Positions 1 to 11,550 of a stretch of 64,000 bases of DNA are shown in pieces (positions within the stretch are counted from its first letter, which is position 1; every line of letters begins with the position of its first letter). A program made the position numbers and the translations under genes. Below the pieces are notes generated by a model. That model saw only the letters and a list, made by a program, of their open reading frames with translations. It did no database searches and was not told the origin of the DNA. The stretch is from Seriola aureovittata (lineage: Eukaryota > Chordata > Actinopteri > Carangiformes > Carangidae): assembly GCF_021018895.1 (NCBI RefSeq), contig NC_079376.1, positions 25,010,001 to 25,074,000 on the forward strand, written 5' to 3'.

Positions 1-281
1 GACGAACTAGAATCATCTTAAAAGCTCAAATATGCTAATTAATACGCTCGCTTTGTTACTCGTTAGTAACACCGAGCTTCTCAAGTTACCTGTGATCTCT
101 GAAACGAGCCTCTTATTAAAAGTCAAGTGGTCATCCACCAACCATTAACATCATTTAAGACATTTGATCACACTGACAACACTATTTCTCTGCAGTCGCC
201 AACTCAAGGCAACACAAGGCCACAAAAATGATTGATGTTTTCAATCAAGCTGTGGTGGATTCTTTTTTTTTTTGGCTGTAG
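1..281. other. Unique AT-rich non-coding sequence
   Basis: No repeat or gene is recognised here. The last 25 bases form a T-rich tract ending in GGCTGTAG, which resembles a vertebrate splice acceptor on the + strand. It is the only reason to consider the next entry as an exon. Confidence 0.4.
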
Positions 282-433
282 GCAAAGACGCCGTCAGGGG
301 AGGGGAGGATGTGTTTGCGAGGTCTCTGGAGGCTGGCGGCAGATTCCCTGGGACTGTGGATGCTGGCTGCGTGACAAGGACAGGGGAAGGCTCCCCCGAG
401 GAGCGCGCAGGAAATGAAATATGGATCGACTAA
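282..433 (+). CDS. Candidate 3'-terminal coding exon, unassigned
   Basis: After the acceptor-like TTTGGCTGTAG (to 281), one frame stays open from 284 to the TAA at 431-433. That gives 49 codons preceded by two bases of a split codon. The stretch is more GC-rich than its surroundings. The frame reads KDAVRGGEDVFARSLEAGGR and ends in GNEIWID before the stop. I do not recognise the peptide. An open run of this length is not rare by chance (roughly one in five to ten in GC-rich sequence), so the case rests on the acceptor plus composition. No partner exon upstream can be seen because the window starts 281 bp earlier. Alternative: a chance ORF next to a poly-T tract. Confidence 0.2.
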
Positions 434-703
434 ATCTATTTACTGTCAGTACACTTTAACAAAGTAAGATATCAAAGCAGCGGGGCGCCATGGTCGTCCT
501 CCTCAAGAACACGGTGTTCAGAGTGGCATTCGTCACATCACAGGCCATGACACCAAGATACTTCACTGCTCTATACACGAGGGACCAGGATTACTTGGGG
601 TGACACTGATGAAGGAAGACTAAATAACCTGTAATCTACAGTTTGGTCACAGGAGCTTCATTAGACAAGACTGGAACATCACACTCGGACATTTCTTTAA
701 AAG
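434..703. other. Unique non-coding sequence
   Basis: No recognisable gene or repeat. If 282-433 were a last exon, this would be the 3' UTR. No clear polyadenylation signal occurs in it. Confidence 0.4.
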
Positions 704-974
704 TAAAGGAGCTACAGTATATATAGGTTTTGCAAACTTCATTCCTTTACTCACCAACATCTGTCTCCAGATGTGGAAGAAACACCAATGTTAACTCTTG
801 TCTCTATCACGTCTTCTACTGAAGTTAGCATGCTAACCAGCTAGCCCCAGCCCAGTCAGACTGTCTCGTCACTTCCTGTAAACACAACGACGGCTGAAGG
901 TCTCGGTGAGTAAACAGCTGCTAATGCTAATGTTAGCTATGGAGCAATAGCAAAACTTGCATATAGCTCCTTTA
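704..974. mobile_element. Foldback MITE, family M
   Basis: The left edge reads TAAAGGAGCTACAGTATATA and the right edge ends GCATATAGCTCCTTTA, an imperfect inverted pair about 270 bp apart. Inside are the perfect 12-bp palindrome TTAGCATGCTAA (825-836) and the block GCTGCTAATGCTAATGTTAG. The same palindrome or block recurs at 7684-7760, 31675-31900, 38740-38892 and, more loosely, 61950-62310. Repeated copies plus inverted ends and no ORF indicate a miniature non-autonomous DNA transposon. No target duplication was clear, so the superfamily is open. Confidence 0.6.
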
Positions 975-1294
975 GATAACTAGGAAAACAGAAAAAGTCT
1001 GTTAATTCACAGCAGCAAATACATCAAGAGGAAATAAACAGGGGCCCATTTACTGTACAAGTGTGCAGGCTTCACAATGTAAAATATTCAGTGTCCAGCA
1101 GACAACTGTTGGCTAAACACATCATCATATGAGCTGACAGTTTCACCTGAAAGCAACATATCCCAAATGAGTTTCCTCTCTATTAAGGTGTTATGTAGCT
1201 AAAGCAGTTTATACCAAGTCCTCAGTCCTAAACCACCATATAGGTTGTTTGTCGCTACCCTCGGCCACAACCCACAGGAGCGTCAAGTGTACCT
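975..1294. other. Unique non-coding sequence
   Basis: Nothing recognised beyond ordinary AT-rich sequence. Confidence 0.4.
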
Positions 1295-1440
1295 GACCTT
1301 CATTGTCATGGTAACAATAATAAAGACACAGTTGAGGTTGTGGAATGATCACAATTGACATTCATTCAAGGTTAGAGGACCTTTATCGTCATGGTTACAG
1401 TAATAAACAGGGAGTTAAGGTTGTGGAACGGCCATAGAAA
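1295..1440. repeat. Two-unit imperfect tandem duplication, period about 83 bp
   Basis: The string GTCATGGTAACAATAATAAA near 1305 is matched by GTCATGGTTACAGTAATAAA near 1388. Both are followed by a GTTRAGGTTGTGGAA segment. The two units are diverged, so this is an old local duplication. Confidence 0.65.
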
Positions 1441-1451
1441 AAAGAAACAAT

Positions 1452-1770
1452 AGCTGTGTCCCAATTCAGGGGCCACATCCTTCAGAGGACGCAGCCCGCG
1501 AAGGAATGGCACTTTGTAGCCAACATAGATCATGAAGGTCAAACCAAGATTTGGGCCACTAAGGATCCGCCTGTTGGAATCCTTCGTTGCCCAGGAAAAG
1601 AAGGACGCGTTTCTCGGCTGCGTTTGAAGGCGCCGTCGAAATGGGACAGTCTAGTTGCGCCGCAAGAAAGATGCAACCCCCCCTACTCTTTATACTACAT
1701 CACCTGACTTCCTCCTTTGCACCTTTCAAACGACAGCTACGGGTGGTAATAGGATGCTGCACGGACGAGC
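1452..1770. mobile_element. Decayed non-autonomous DNA transposon
   Basis: It begins GCTGTGTCCCAATTCAGGGG and contains the opposed segment CGAAATGGGACAGTCTAG near 1637. Between them lie repeated GGACGC/CCTTCG-type motifs. From memory, the GCTGTGTCCCAATTC edge is a common terminal sequence of short DNA elements in teleosts. The inverted match is partial and no target duplication was seen, so I do not name a superfamily. The two overlapping 83-codon frames inside are not genes. Confidence 0.4.
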
Positions 1771-2172
1771 TGTGGGTTAATTATTTTACATGCATCCTGC
1801 ATCTGCGCACCATTCAGGATTTAGCAACATTAGAATAAAAATGTGATGACAGCCGATGAATTATTTGTTTGTGTTTGTCAAATCAGTCAAATCTGATCAA
1901 AGCTCCTCCACACAGTCCTGATGAAGCAGAATAGTTTTTCTCTATTTTCACTATTAATAAATAATTTTTGTTTTGTTTTGTTTAGTTTTTTCAAACTTTA
2001 ACTTTTGCTTGTTTTGTCATAAATATTTAATATTATGGAAAAATACTTAAGAACTTGAAGGCCCTCTATTATTTCACTTTATAGACACAGTGCACATTCA
2101 TTAATAAGTGTATCCTGAAATTACTAAAAACAAATTAATTATTACTAAATAATACATACATAAGAACAGGAG

Positions 2173-2176
<4 letters not shown>
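1771..2176. other. AT-rich non-coding sequence
   Basis: No gene or classified repeat. It holds short T-rich runs such as TTTTTGTTTTGTTTTGTTTA near 1966. Confidence 0.4.

Positions 2177-2207
<31 letters not shown>
2177..2207. repeat. (GT)n microsatellite
   Basis: About 15 uninterrupted GT units, followed by a short G run. Confidence 0.95.
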
Positions 2208-2584
2208 GGGGGGCACAGTTCGATTTTCCCAGTGGCTGTGGGCCCTGTAGTAATATCACATTATAGAGCTTTGGTCATGTAGAAACCATCTGACTGGTGT
2301 TTATCTGGTATCAGATGCTAATGAATATGGATGAAATGAGATTGACAGAATAGCTGAACTAATCTTTTTAACTCTGTCTTTCATTTATTTGACATGTTGC
2401 GAGTCACATATGAAAACTGGTGGATGAACTTTTGATTTCCTGGCAGTGTGGCTGCAACAGCTTTATGGATTAGAAGCTTTTGTGTGCTCGGGCCTCCCTT
2501 CATTATGCAACAGGATGCGGTTTGGCATGAGAGATAGCCGAGACATTGGCAGGCCAGACCGCTCGCTGCTCATCTTCTGGCTGA

Positions 2585-2617
2585 CCCCCCCCCCCCCCCC
2601 CCCCCCCCCCTCCCCCC
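2585..2617. repeat. Poly-C tract (26 C, then T, then 6 C)
   Basis: This is an uninterrupted run of 26 cytosines at 2585-2610, continued by TCCCCCC. The complementary strand is a long G run able to form quadruplexes. It also creates artificial proline and glycine runs in the overlapping frames, which are not genes. Confidence 0.95.
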
Positions 2618-5600
2618 TCTGCATATCAGTATATTTCCACCACCCATCGGTATGCATGCGGGCCGACCGGGCATAATCATTGCCTCAGTCTCATATTGGC
2701 GTGTGCACGTCTCCTCCCCATGATGCCAAAGCCCCCGCTTCAGCAGCATCAGGGCAGGGAAAATAAGCAGAGAGTCCACAAACAATGAATATTTTACGAC
2801 ACCTTAAAAAAAAAAACATTTTTCTTTGAGGGACCTTGAAAACGTTCCTGTTCTAAGGTCAAATTCTTCAATTTGACAAGGAAATCAAATTGCTCATCAT
2901 CAGTTGTTATGAAGAAGATGCACTCCTACAAACACAATGATATAAATAGTCCAGAGAGAGAAAACTCCTGCTGGAGAGGGGCTGTGCTGAAGTTCACGGC
3001 CTGTAATTATACTATTCCTTTCTGCAGAGGAATGGCCTGAATTCCTCTCAGAACTGTTGATCTTGTGAGTTGTCACTGCAAAGTTAATTTCCCCAGGGAC
3101 TGCCATATAAATTGCATGCCACTGAACAGAGGTAATAGCTGTGGTCTTGGAGATGTGTTTGGCAGCAACTTCCAAGAGGCGTGCGGAGGCACAGTATCTG
3201 CGGAGAGAGCTGCACTGATTTTTTTTTTTTTTTTTCCTGTTTGCTCACAACAGCACACTGCTTCCCGCTCATTATTTTGCAATTGGGAACAAGTGTTTTG
3301 GCTACATCTTTGTATATTGCCTTGTGGTCTCTCAGCAATTTGTTGTTATATGTTCATATTTTTAAGAGGTGAGGTAAATTTTTGCAGTAATTGAAGCTGA
3401 TAAAACTCAGTTGACTGGGGGCTTTGGAGAGTTTCAACCTGCAGCGCTGCCACATGAGCAAGTTTATACAGGTAGATTACAGCACCCCCCCTCCTCCTTC
3501 ACCCCCCAACATAATCCTCACTGTAGTAAAAAAGCAAACAGATTCAATACCATGTGAATTATTTATAAAATCCCATGTAGAAAGTAGGTTGGGGCAATAT
3601 TTCCAAGTTTTACCTCGTGCTACTGTGAGATAGTCACTGACTAATATTCTCCAGCCTTCCCTCCACACAGCTGATCCGCCGGCACTGGTCTGACACCAGC
3701 CATACAGGATATATAAACCTAACTGATTATTTTCATTCTGGAGGCTACAGTTAGCTTCACTTCGTAACAGTGGAGATGTTCACATATGTCAATACGCTGG
3801 CAGTTTATAATACTATTGTTCTGAAGGGTTTGTGAAACTGCATCATTATCAAGCGGCAGCCTCCAGGGCTGAAAAATGAAGCCAACATGGAAGAGCTAAA
3901 AATACCGATAACTGATCAGATCAGTTGATCAACAGTTAGATGCATTTCAGTCGCTCCCGTTACTCCAGAACCATTCTCCATTATGGAACGATGATATATT
4001 AAAATCCTCAATGGTCTAACAGGAAAATGTTTGTTCGTTGTGATTTGCTTTATGATGATGATTTGCCATCTGCTCGTGATCTGTATGTTAGGCTGCTAGA
4101 TTCATTAGCGTCTGCTGTTCTCTGAGGCTCATCTGGTTCCACTGAATCTCTCACTCTCAGTCCGGTCTCTTTTTTCCTGCTTTTTCCCTTTCATACCTCA
4201 ACCTGCCTCATTTCTGTTAGTTTCTCAGACTGATGTATTTAAATGCAATTTAAACATTTAAATCAGGAGCCCATATGGAAGAACGCTGTCCTTTCTTCTG
4301 TAAGGCCCTCTCATCTGAATTCATTATTAACTGACAGATTTTATATGATTTACTCTCATCATCGGAGGATACTGCTGATAAATGTGTGGTCTGTGGGTGT
4401 AATAGGAACAATCATGTATCTTGGGACTGCCTGTATGATCTTTGCAATAAATCACTGAAAACTTAAGACTTGGAGCTTTTATGCTGAGCTCTTTTTTCTA
4501 TCTTAAATCAGTTCCAAATAAATCTGTATTGGTTTCACAGTGGAATTAAATAGAGAACAATTAGGCTTCATTATTATTTAGATAAATAATGTTTTATTGC
4601 TCTACAGCCACTTCACGACGCTCGTAGCTCCACTGGGACGACAGTTTAAAAATCCACAGCTCACTGAGGCCGTAGTTGCAGATTTAGTTGTAAACTCTGA
4701 TTACCTGATTGGAGTTATCAGTGTTTATGGGTGAATGTTTGACATCACCTACTTCACAGTTAAATCAGCTGGCTTGCTGAAGCTGCATGAGGTTGGTATA
4801 CATGCAACTAACAATTGCTGTTAAGTCTGGGGATTTGTTTTTCTATATGTTGGTCTTTGAAATGTCAATAAGGACGTGGAGTTAGAGCCGGGGATTATTT
4901 AGCATCTATTTCCTTTTCGGATCTTTTCTTCAACTGTGGACGTCTGTGGCGGGTTTCTCTATTTTATGTTTGAAAATACATAATTACTCCACTAACATGT
5001 AATTTTCATTTACGTTCTCCTGCACTGAAGCTGTTATTGACTTATAACGGCAGAAAATGTGCAACTTAAACTTGGAAATGAAAATGCAAAGTGGAATTTT
5101 TGGATTTGAATGAGAGTTTAGCTTATTTCCTATATAAATGAAAAGGAAATTTACCCTGTTCAGTCATTTTGATAAATAAAATCATTTTTCATTCACAGCA
5201 GACACAAACTGTTCAAATTCAAAAGCCTTAGACTTACACACACACTTTGATGCATACGTTTTTTTCTCCTTTACAGTTTATTATGTTGTAACTACTTCAA
5301 AAAACTAGATAAATAATCTGAAGGTCTACCTACACTCCAGGGTCTTCATCAGAAGATATTGGATACTGTGAAATGATTAAAAAATACTGATATTTATTTT
5401 ATGTTTGCAGGATGTAAAACGGTGATAAAAACTGAGCAGATAAATAATTCCAGGATGTGAATTTAAACTTAAACGCCGTGCCTACGTGCCCGCTTGGATT
5501 TCCTTAATAATGCAAAATAGCAAATTGGATTTTTCTTGACTTTCACATAATTAGAAGATCGCAGAGGGAAAGGAGAGCCATATGGTGCCATTCATAATTC

Positions 5601-6319
5601 ATGGCCTTTTGATAGAAGTGGCCCTCGTGTGATGCTGTAATGTGCAGTGTGAAAGGAATCAATCAAGTGGGTCTTATTCGGGTTCCTCCTCCTCACTGTT
5701 GTATTTTTGGAACTGGCAGCTGCTATATCTCTTCATCTATGGTTAGATGATGGTTATATGAGCAAACATGACACCATCACCCTGCAGAGCGTCCCATCAC
5801 TGTGAACTGTACACGTGCTGGGAAACATTCAGTCATTGCAGCCACTGAACAGGCTTTCCACATAGGTGATGTTTGATTTTACATGTTGTTAATTTGTGTA
5901 ACCTTCTGGATATGAGCAGGGAGATGTGTCATCGATACTACATACAATAAACCATTATCCCAAATTAAGTATTTCCATCACTTTTCAAATCAGAGAAATC
6001 TGTGATTTAAATCATGGTAACGTTGCGTTTCATTTGGTCACCTGACAGTGACATCATAATTCAAAATGGACTTTTGTCCAGTTTTATGTCACATTTTTAT
6101 GACAGATTTTTTACTCCTTGTTCGTTTTCAGCAGATATTTTAACCAGATGAAAGATTTTGGTCATCGGACTATGGAGGAGCAGGGATGTCACAGGAAAAG
6201 TAATAAAGTATTTCCTTAATTTGATATTTTAATAGACGTTAAAATAGGAATTATAAAAATAATTTATGAATGAACTATTAATCTATTAATAAATTCAGAT
6301 TTAAAAATGACAGAAATCT
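2618..6319. other. Mostly unique non-coding sequence
   Basis: No gene or complete transposon is recognised over 3.7 kb. A T tract lies at 3218-3237. The segment near 3868 (CTCCAGGGCTGAAAAATGAA) resembles one edge of family C. The stretch 5480-5680 has an unusual low-repeat texture with homeodomain-type TAATTA cores and is raised as a conserved-element candidate in the findings. An ORF ending near 4458 has a hydrophobic C-terminus but no recognised relative. Confidence 0.4.
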
Positions 6320-6431
6320 GGGCCTTCAGTGCTGGTTAACCCAACCTGTTAGCTCTCCCACCAGTCAGAGGGCTTGTTACGTCCAATGGCCAATTGGGAT
6401 TGTTTAGCCTGGTTAACCAGCACTGAAGCCC
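6320..6431. mobile_element. Short foldback element, about 112 bp
   Basis: The left arm GGGCCTTCAGTGCTGGTTAA at 6320 is mirrored by TTAACCAGCACTGAAGCCC ending at 6431, with about 70 bp between. The arms pair almost perfectly over about 20 bp. It is compatible with a very small MITE or a hairpin-forming inverted repeat. No target duplication was found. Confidence 0.6.
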
Positions 6432-7399
6432 TAGAGTGTCATGGAATGGCTAAAAGGTGAAGCTAAATGACTAAGCTAATCAATTAGCTAATGAAAAAAG
6501 GAAAAGCAGCTGGAAAAAGGAAATGGAAATTGAAGCGGGAATCCAGGAATGTATTCCCATTTTTAAAATGCGTCAAATTCTATTATTTATTCATTAATTA
6601 ATAAATAGATTTCTAAATGGTGTACTTAATAAATGTTAGGTGTCCTGTCCTGTGTCCGCTGAAGAGCATCGGGGAAACACTGACTTTAAATGTGAAACTG
6701 TTTTCTGGGTGTTTCTACTGGTTTTAATCTCCTGGTGTGTTTGTTATGGAGAGGAGGAAACCTCTGTGGATAATTCAGCTGCTGGTAAAAACCTGCTGAA
6801 CGTCTGCTTCCAAAGTTATCAGAGACACAATCAGAACAAAGGTTAGCACCAATCTCAGCTCCAACTCTTCCCTGAGTCTGTCCTCCATTCAACGTTGCTA
6901 ACACACTGACTCCCCCCATGATCCATGCTACTTCACCCACCGCCGTCTTTTGTTATTGTTTTGATTGAGAACCCCAGTGTCAGAAGTTACAGACTGTGTG
7001 TTTGAGTCCCAGAGGTTCTAATGGTTTCTTCCACTGATATAATATCCTGGTCTTTCCAACGTCACCAGTGATCTCTTTATGCTTCGGCTGCTCAATAACT
7101 CACCATCACGGTGGAGAACGCCATCCGTCACAGAGCTCTCTAATTTCCCCCTGGATGTAATAAAGCTTCTTTTATGAAACTAAGAGCTTTTCTGTCTCAG
7201 TCTCTTTCTGCCTGTGTCAAGATTCATCGTTTATTTTGTCATGTCCACAGACAGACACATCCATGGGAACATGCCTGCACACATCAGGGCCTGTGTTTAT
7301 CAAGTGTCTCGGAGTGGTTCATACATGGTCCCACCTTTAGGACCAGAAGTAAAAGCTTTCTTAAGGAAACATCCATATCTGTATGTTTCAACCCTGTTT
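6432..7399. other. Non-coding, repeat-like texture
   Basis: Overlapping ORFs of 68 and 84 codons on opposite strands (6640-6940) do not resemble known proteins. The block may be an unclassified interspersed repeat, but no second copy was found in this window. Confidence 0.3.
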
Positions 7400-8340
7400 C
7401 CTACCACCTTACAATAAGACTGCCCTTGTAAAGGATTTATAAATGGTTTATAATTAAGTTATTAATTCAGTGTTTAACACTTTATAAAATCATAAATTAA
7501 ACTATAATAAAGGAGTTATAATGCAGTTTTCATACATTGATGCAGGCTGAAATTTGGCAAGATCAAGTTAATGCTTAATTTTACTAATGAGTTATGACCA
7601 TTTATAACTGGTAAAGGAGCCTTATAGTAACTCATTTATAAATGATGATGTGTTTTATCTTTTTACCAGTTATAATTGTTGGGCTGCTGCTAATGCTAAT
7701 GTTAGCTATGAAGCAATAGCAAAACTTGCGTAAAGCATATACTGTAGCTCCTCTAATAAATGATGATGTGTTTCACACTTTACAATAAGGCTTTTCGCCA
7801 GTTACAAATGTTTGTAACTGATAATAAATGGTTGTAAAATGAGATGAAGAAACATGAAGATGATGGAGGGAGAATCACAGAGATGTGAACAGTGGGACAA
7901 AGAAGAGGTGAGCAGTTCACCAGGTAAAGGAAGGTTCCCACCTGTGTTCTAGCTGGAGTGATGAAGAAGAGAACAACCAGCAGAAAGCATCTCCATGTTC
8001 ATCTCTGATCAACAGCTGAGATTAGAATGAGGACGGCTGCTGAGAGCATGACAATGTAAACAACCTCAGAAGATGAATCTGGTCATGTGATATGATCATG
8101 TGATCTGCCAGAATTTGATCTGGCAGATGAAAGTGTTTGACCATTAAGATGCTGACAGTGGTTCATTGATAGTAACTGAACAAACATGTGATGAAGCAGC
8201 AGCTACAAATGCCGATGATGGAGAAAACAAAGAAAGCTCAGTAACTAATGAGAGATGAGGCTGAATAGTTCAGAGAAATGTGAGCTCACTATTTGGTTCT
8301 TTTGTATATGATGTGTTATAAATGATTTATGAAGTGTTAA
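7400..8340. mobile_element. hAT-like non-autonomous transposon, copy 1
   Basis: The left edge CCTACCACCTTACAATAAGA matches the terminal inverted repeat of the copy at 31414-32300. Long internal blocks are shared with that copy, for example TTCGCCAGTTACAAATGTTT near 7796 and the segment to about 8000, which differs at only a handful of bases. A fragment of family M (GCTGCTAATGCTAATGTTAG at about 7684) sits inside both copies. The right terminus is degraded and placed near 8340 by the motif TTATAAATGATTTATGAAG. A perfect 9-bp hairpin (ATCTGCCAG/CTGGCAGAT) lies at 8103-8128. There is no coding capacity. Confidence 0.7.
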
Positions 8341-8631
8341 GAGTGATGCAGACACATGACTCGGTTGGAGTGTTGCCATTCATTAGGACACTAGTTTAAT
8401 TGGGTTGAAGGTGGGTGAAGGGCGAGGGTGGAGTCAGGCTGGCTGTCAGTGGAGGGGGAGAGATGGCGTCTGAGGAACAGGAGAGAACCAGGTTAGCCAG
8501 GAGCACCAGGGAACACACAAGAGAGAGCTCAACAAGATACTCGGTGGCCTGGAGAGCTGCTACCACTTAAGCAGGCTGAAGAATCTAGTGTGGAGTGAAG
8601 GCTGAGGTGGAGCACTTGAGCAGTAGGAGAT

Positions 8632-8632
<1 letters not shown>
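8341..8632. other. Unique non-coding sequence
   Basis: No recognised gene or repeat. Confidence 0.4.

Positions 8633-8672
<40 letters not shown>
8633..8672. repeat. (AC)n microsatellite
   Basis: About 19-20 AC units. Confidence 0.95.
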
Positions 8673-8675
<3 letters not shown>

Positions 8676-9355
8676 GTCAAGGGAAGGGAGGAAAAAGCAC
8701 TCAGCCTCAGTCGTGACTCCAGCTTTATTAAACCGTCTGTGGTTCTGTTCAGACTCTTGGTTCAGGTTAGAGAAAGATCCTGGTCTGGTTTAATACAGAA
8801 AACATTCACAACCTGTTTATTTACATTTTAACCTGAACCTCCATCTTTCCTGAACCTGAACTAAAGAGTTGTTGTTGTCTAAACCACAGATGTGACTCTG
8901 GATATGAAATGTTTTATTTCTGCAGTGAGAAATAAAACTTGAGATATACACCATAACAATATGAACGTGTCCCTCATACTGTGTAGTTATTTATTTCAAA
9001 TAATCACAGGGATCAAATATTTAAGGTATAAAATCGTATATTGGATTTTACCGGTTGTAATTAAGTTGAACTATCTAAAAAGAATAGAACACGGAGGAAG
9101 AAATCTTATTTACTGAATGTTTTCCAGAGCTTAATGTTAATCTACTTTCACTGAGGACTGTTGAGACATGCACATTATCTTTATGCAGCAGTGTCAGAGC
9201 GATCACTTTGATTTGATGCTGCCAAAAATTGTTGGTTGTGATGAACTGAGCGGTCATTCACTCGCCCTGCTTCTTTTTCATTGTCTACATAAAGTGAAAG
9301 GTTGTGATGGCGTTCGCTTCTGCAGTGAAAAGATTTCAGTTTTGTCACTGCAGTT
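8673..9355. other. Unique AT-rich non-coding sequence
   Basis: No gene or repeat recognised. Confidence 0.4.
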
Positions 9356-9560
9356 TTTTCTCAGTTTCCGGGGCTGAAAGCTGAAGCCGACACTGAAGAA
9401 GAAAAACCTGCAGTTCCTCTAATGACCACTAGAGTCTGGCTCCAACATCGAGTCAATCCCCATAGACTCCCATGTTAAAATGTCCAACTTTACAGCAGAA
9501 ATAAACATGTTTACAGCCTGGTACAGAAACTGTTTTGGTCTCTAGAGATAATTTCCTCCT
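9356..9560. repeat. Interspersed repeat, family C, copy 1
   Basis: The segment CAGTTCCTCTAATGACCACT through GTTTACAGCCTGGTA is nearly identical to 49380-49495. Its left part (GGGGCTGAAAGCTGAAGCC) is the reverse complement of the end of the block at 15040-15350 (GGATTCAGCTTTCAGCCCC). The three pieces therefore belong to one interspersed family. It has no ORF; its class is unknown. Confidence 0.65.
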
Positions 9561-11550
9561 TCATGACACCTGTTTATATAACTCACCTGTTCACATTTTA
9601 TTCAGGCTTAAAGTTATGGAGAATTAACTTTGTCAGACGACGTTGTGGTTATAATATGAGGATTTTAGCAGCAGCTTGGAAGTTTACATGTAGTCTTAAT
9701 TGGCCATGTTTCAGTCACCGTTTCAAACTTGTTCCGTTGCCGTGACAATAGAAGCAGAAAAACGTGAATAAGAACAGCTTTATTGTGAATTCACTTGTAT
9801 GAAAATGTTGTATATGTTAACACAGAGAGGAGAGAAGAGAAACCAGCTGACACTAGGTCCAGCCTTGTACTAGGTTTTGACTCAGTCATGTTTTAATGAG
9901 CTCAGTACCTCTCTTTCCACAGACGCTCTCTGCCTGAACAAAATCTCCTTCAGTTAAAAGCATCGGTAAAATATTTATTCTTTGTGGTCAGAGTTCAACG
10001 AAAATTGACATCACTTTCAGAAAGGTTGATTTCCCACTCTGAGATGCCTAATACTGTAACTATACTACAGTATGGTGTAACAGCACTCTGCAGGCCCTTT
10101 CACCACCTTTCTACACGTGCACCGAAGCTCGCTGCCACTCCTGCCGGCCTCGGAAAACAAACACAACAGCTCGAGATTCATAGCTTGTCTTTGGTTTTGT
10201 GGCATGTACACAAATCTTTTCAATTAAAGCTTTGTTAGTGTCCAGGCTGGCCTACTTCCCTCAGACACACGCTGCCCTTTAGTGCAGAGCTATATAAAGG
10301 CCAGCTTGATTAGGACTTTTTTTTTTTTTTTAAACCTTGTTTGTCTTGCATATGTGCTGAAACAAAAATGCCCTGAATCGCTGATGGCGGCACTTGCTCT
10401 CTCTTATGGACATCCGGAAAATGTTTCTGCAGCTGTTTTTGATTTTTTTTTTTTTTTTTTTCTTCAGGGAACGTGGGCAGAACAAACACCAGCACACACC
10501 ATCTAAAGTGATCGTCTCCCTGAAGGTCACACAGATGATTTTTATAAGCTATTAAGATTTTATGGTTGATAGAAGTCCTCCTCAGAGGATTTCAGCGGGG
10601 ACCTTTTAGAGCCAGCTGATTGCTATCGTGGCCTCTTAGCACACACAACCTCCATCATGCACAAGCTGGGATCAAATAAAAGTTTCTGCCTCATTTTAAC
10701 TTCTGCACAAAACTTAGATATAGAACAGAGATAAGCGGAACAATGTGAAATGTGAAGTTTAGGAACATTTACCTACACACTCGCGCTGAGCTGCACTATT
10801 GATAAGTGATTTCTGTTCTCTGACCACAGCAGCCAATCAGATTGCACAAAGAACTTACACATAGAAAATGCAAAAATGGAGGGAAGTTCACTTCAGGGTT
10901 TTCTACATTTCACTGACATCAGGAGCAAACTTTTCAACACAGTGTCTGAGAAACACAAACAAGTCAATATCATGAAAGCTTCATCATCTCAGGTGTTCAC
11001 ACTGTAAGACTTGACTGTGGTTTCCTGCTCAGATCCAATGTTTTCCTTTTTTTTACACAAAACATCACACACAGGATTTTACTGCGGGATGAAATGACAT
11101 GCTGTATGGAGTCGTGATGCAGTTCCAGGTGCTTAAAGCTTGGTTATTGTGTAGGGTACAGTATAGTTTACTGCAAATTGAAGGGGTGGTCTGACAATGG
11201 CACATATCTGTAGCCTCTTGACAATGAAATTCATGTATTTCTTGTAAAACAAAGCAAAGAAATATCCATCTTACCCCTCAATGACCAACCTGAGGCTGTG
11301 TGCATTCTGATAATGTTAGCTCTCTGTTACAGTTCAGAGCCAGTTGTGCAGCTCTATTCTGGACTAAGTAGTTTTTCCTGTTTGGTAACCAGAGACTGAA
11401 CTTTTAAATAAATATATCACTTTTTAATGAGCCGATCTCTACGATTCATCTGAAAAGTAGATCAAAGAAAGATCATCCACGATATTAGATATTAGATATT
11501 AGATCGACAGATCAGGTGAAGAGTCACAAGACTTGTCATATATCATATAT
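9561..11550. other. Mostly unique non-coding sequence
   Basis: No gene or transposon recognised over 2 kb. Poly-T runs lie at about 10318-10331 and 10442-10461. A short tandem of ATATTAG units lies near 11483-11503. Confidence 0.4.

Noticed and set aside
2446..2785. Proline-rich and glycine-rich ORFs on both strands
   Set aside because: They are produced by the poly-C tract at 2585-2617.
4050..4130. C/D-box snoRNA-like pattern (ATGATGA ... CTGA)
   Set aside because: No terminal stem pairs the flanks and there is no C'/D' pair. ATGATGAT occurs often in this AT-rich DNA.
4243..4458. Small membrane-protein-like C-terminus (VWSVGVIGTIMYLG...)
   Set aside because: Only the last 25 residues are hydrophobic. 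No start context, splice site or known family matches.
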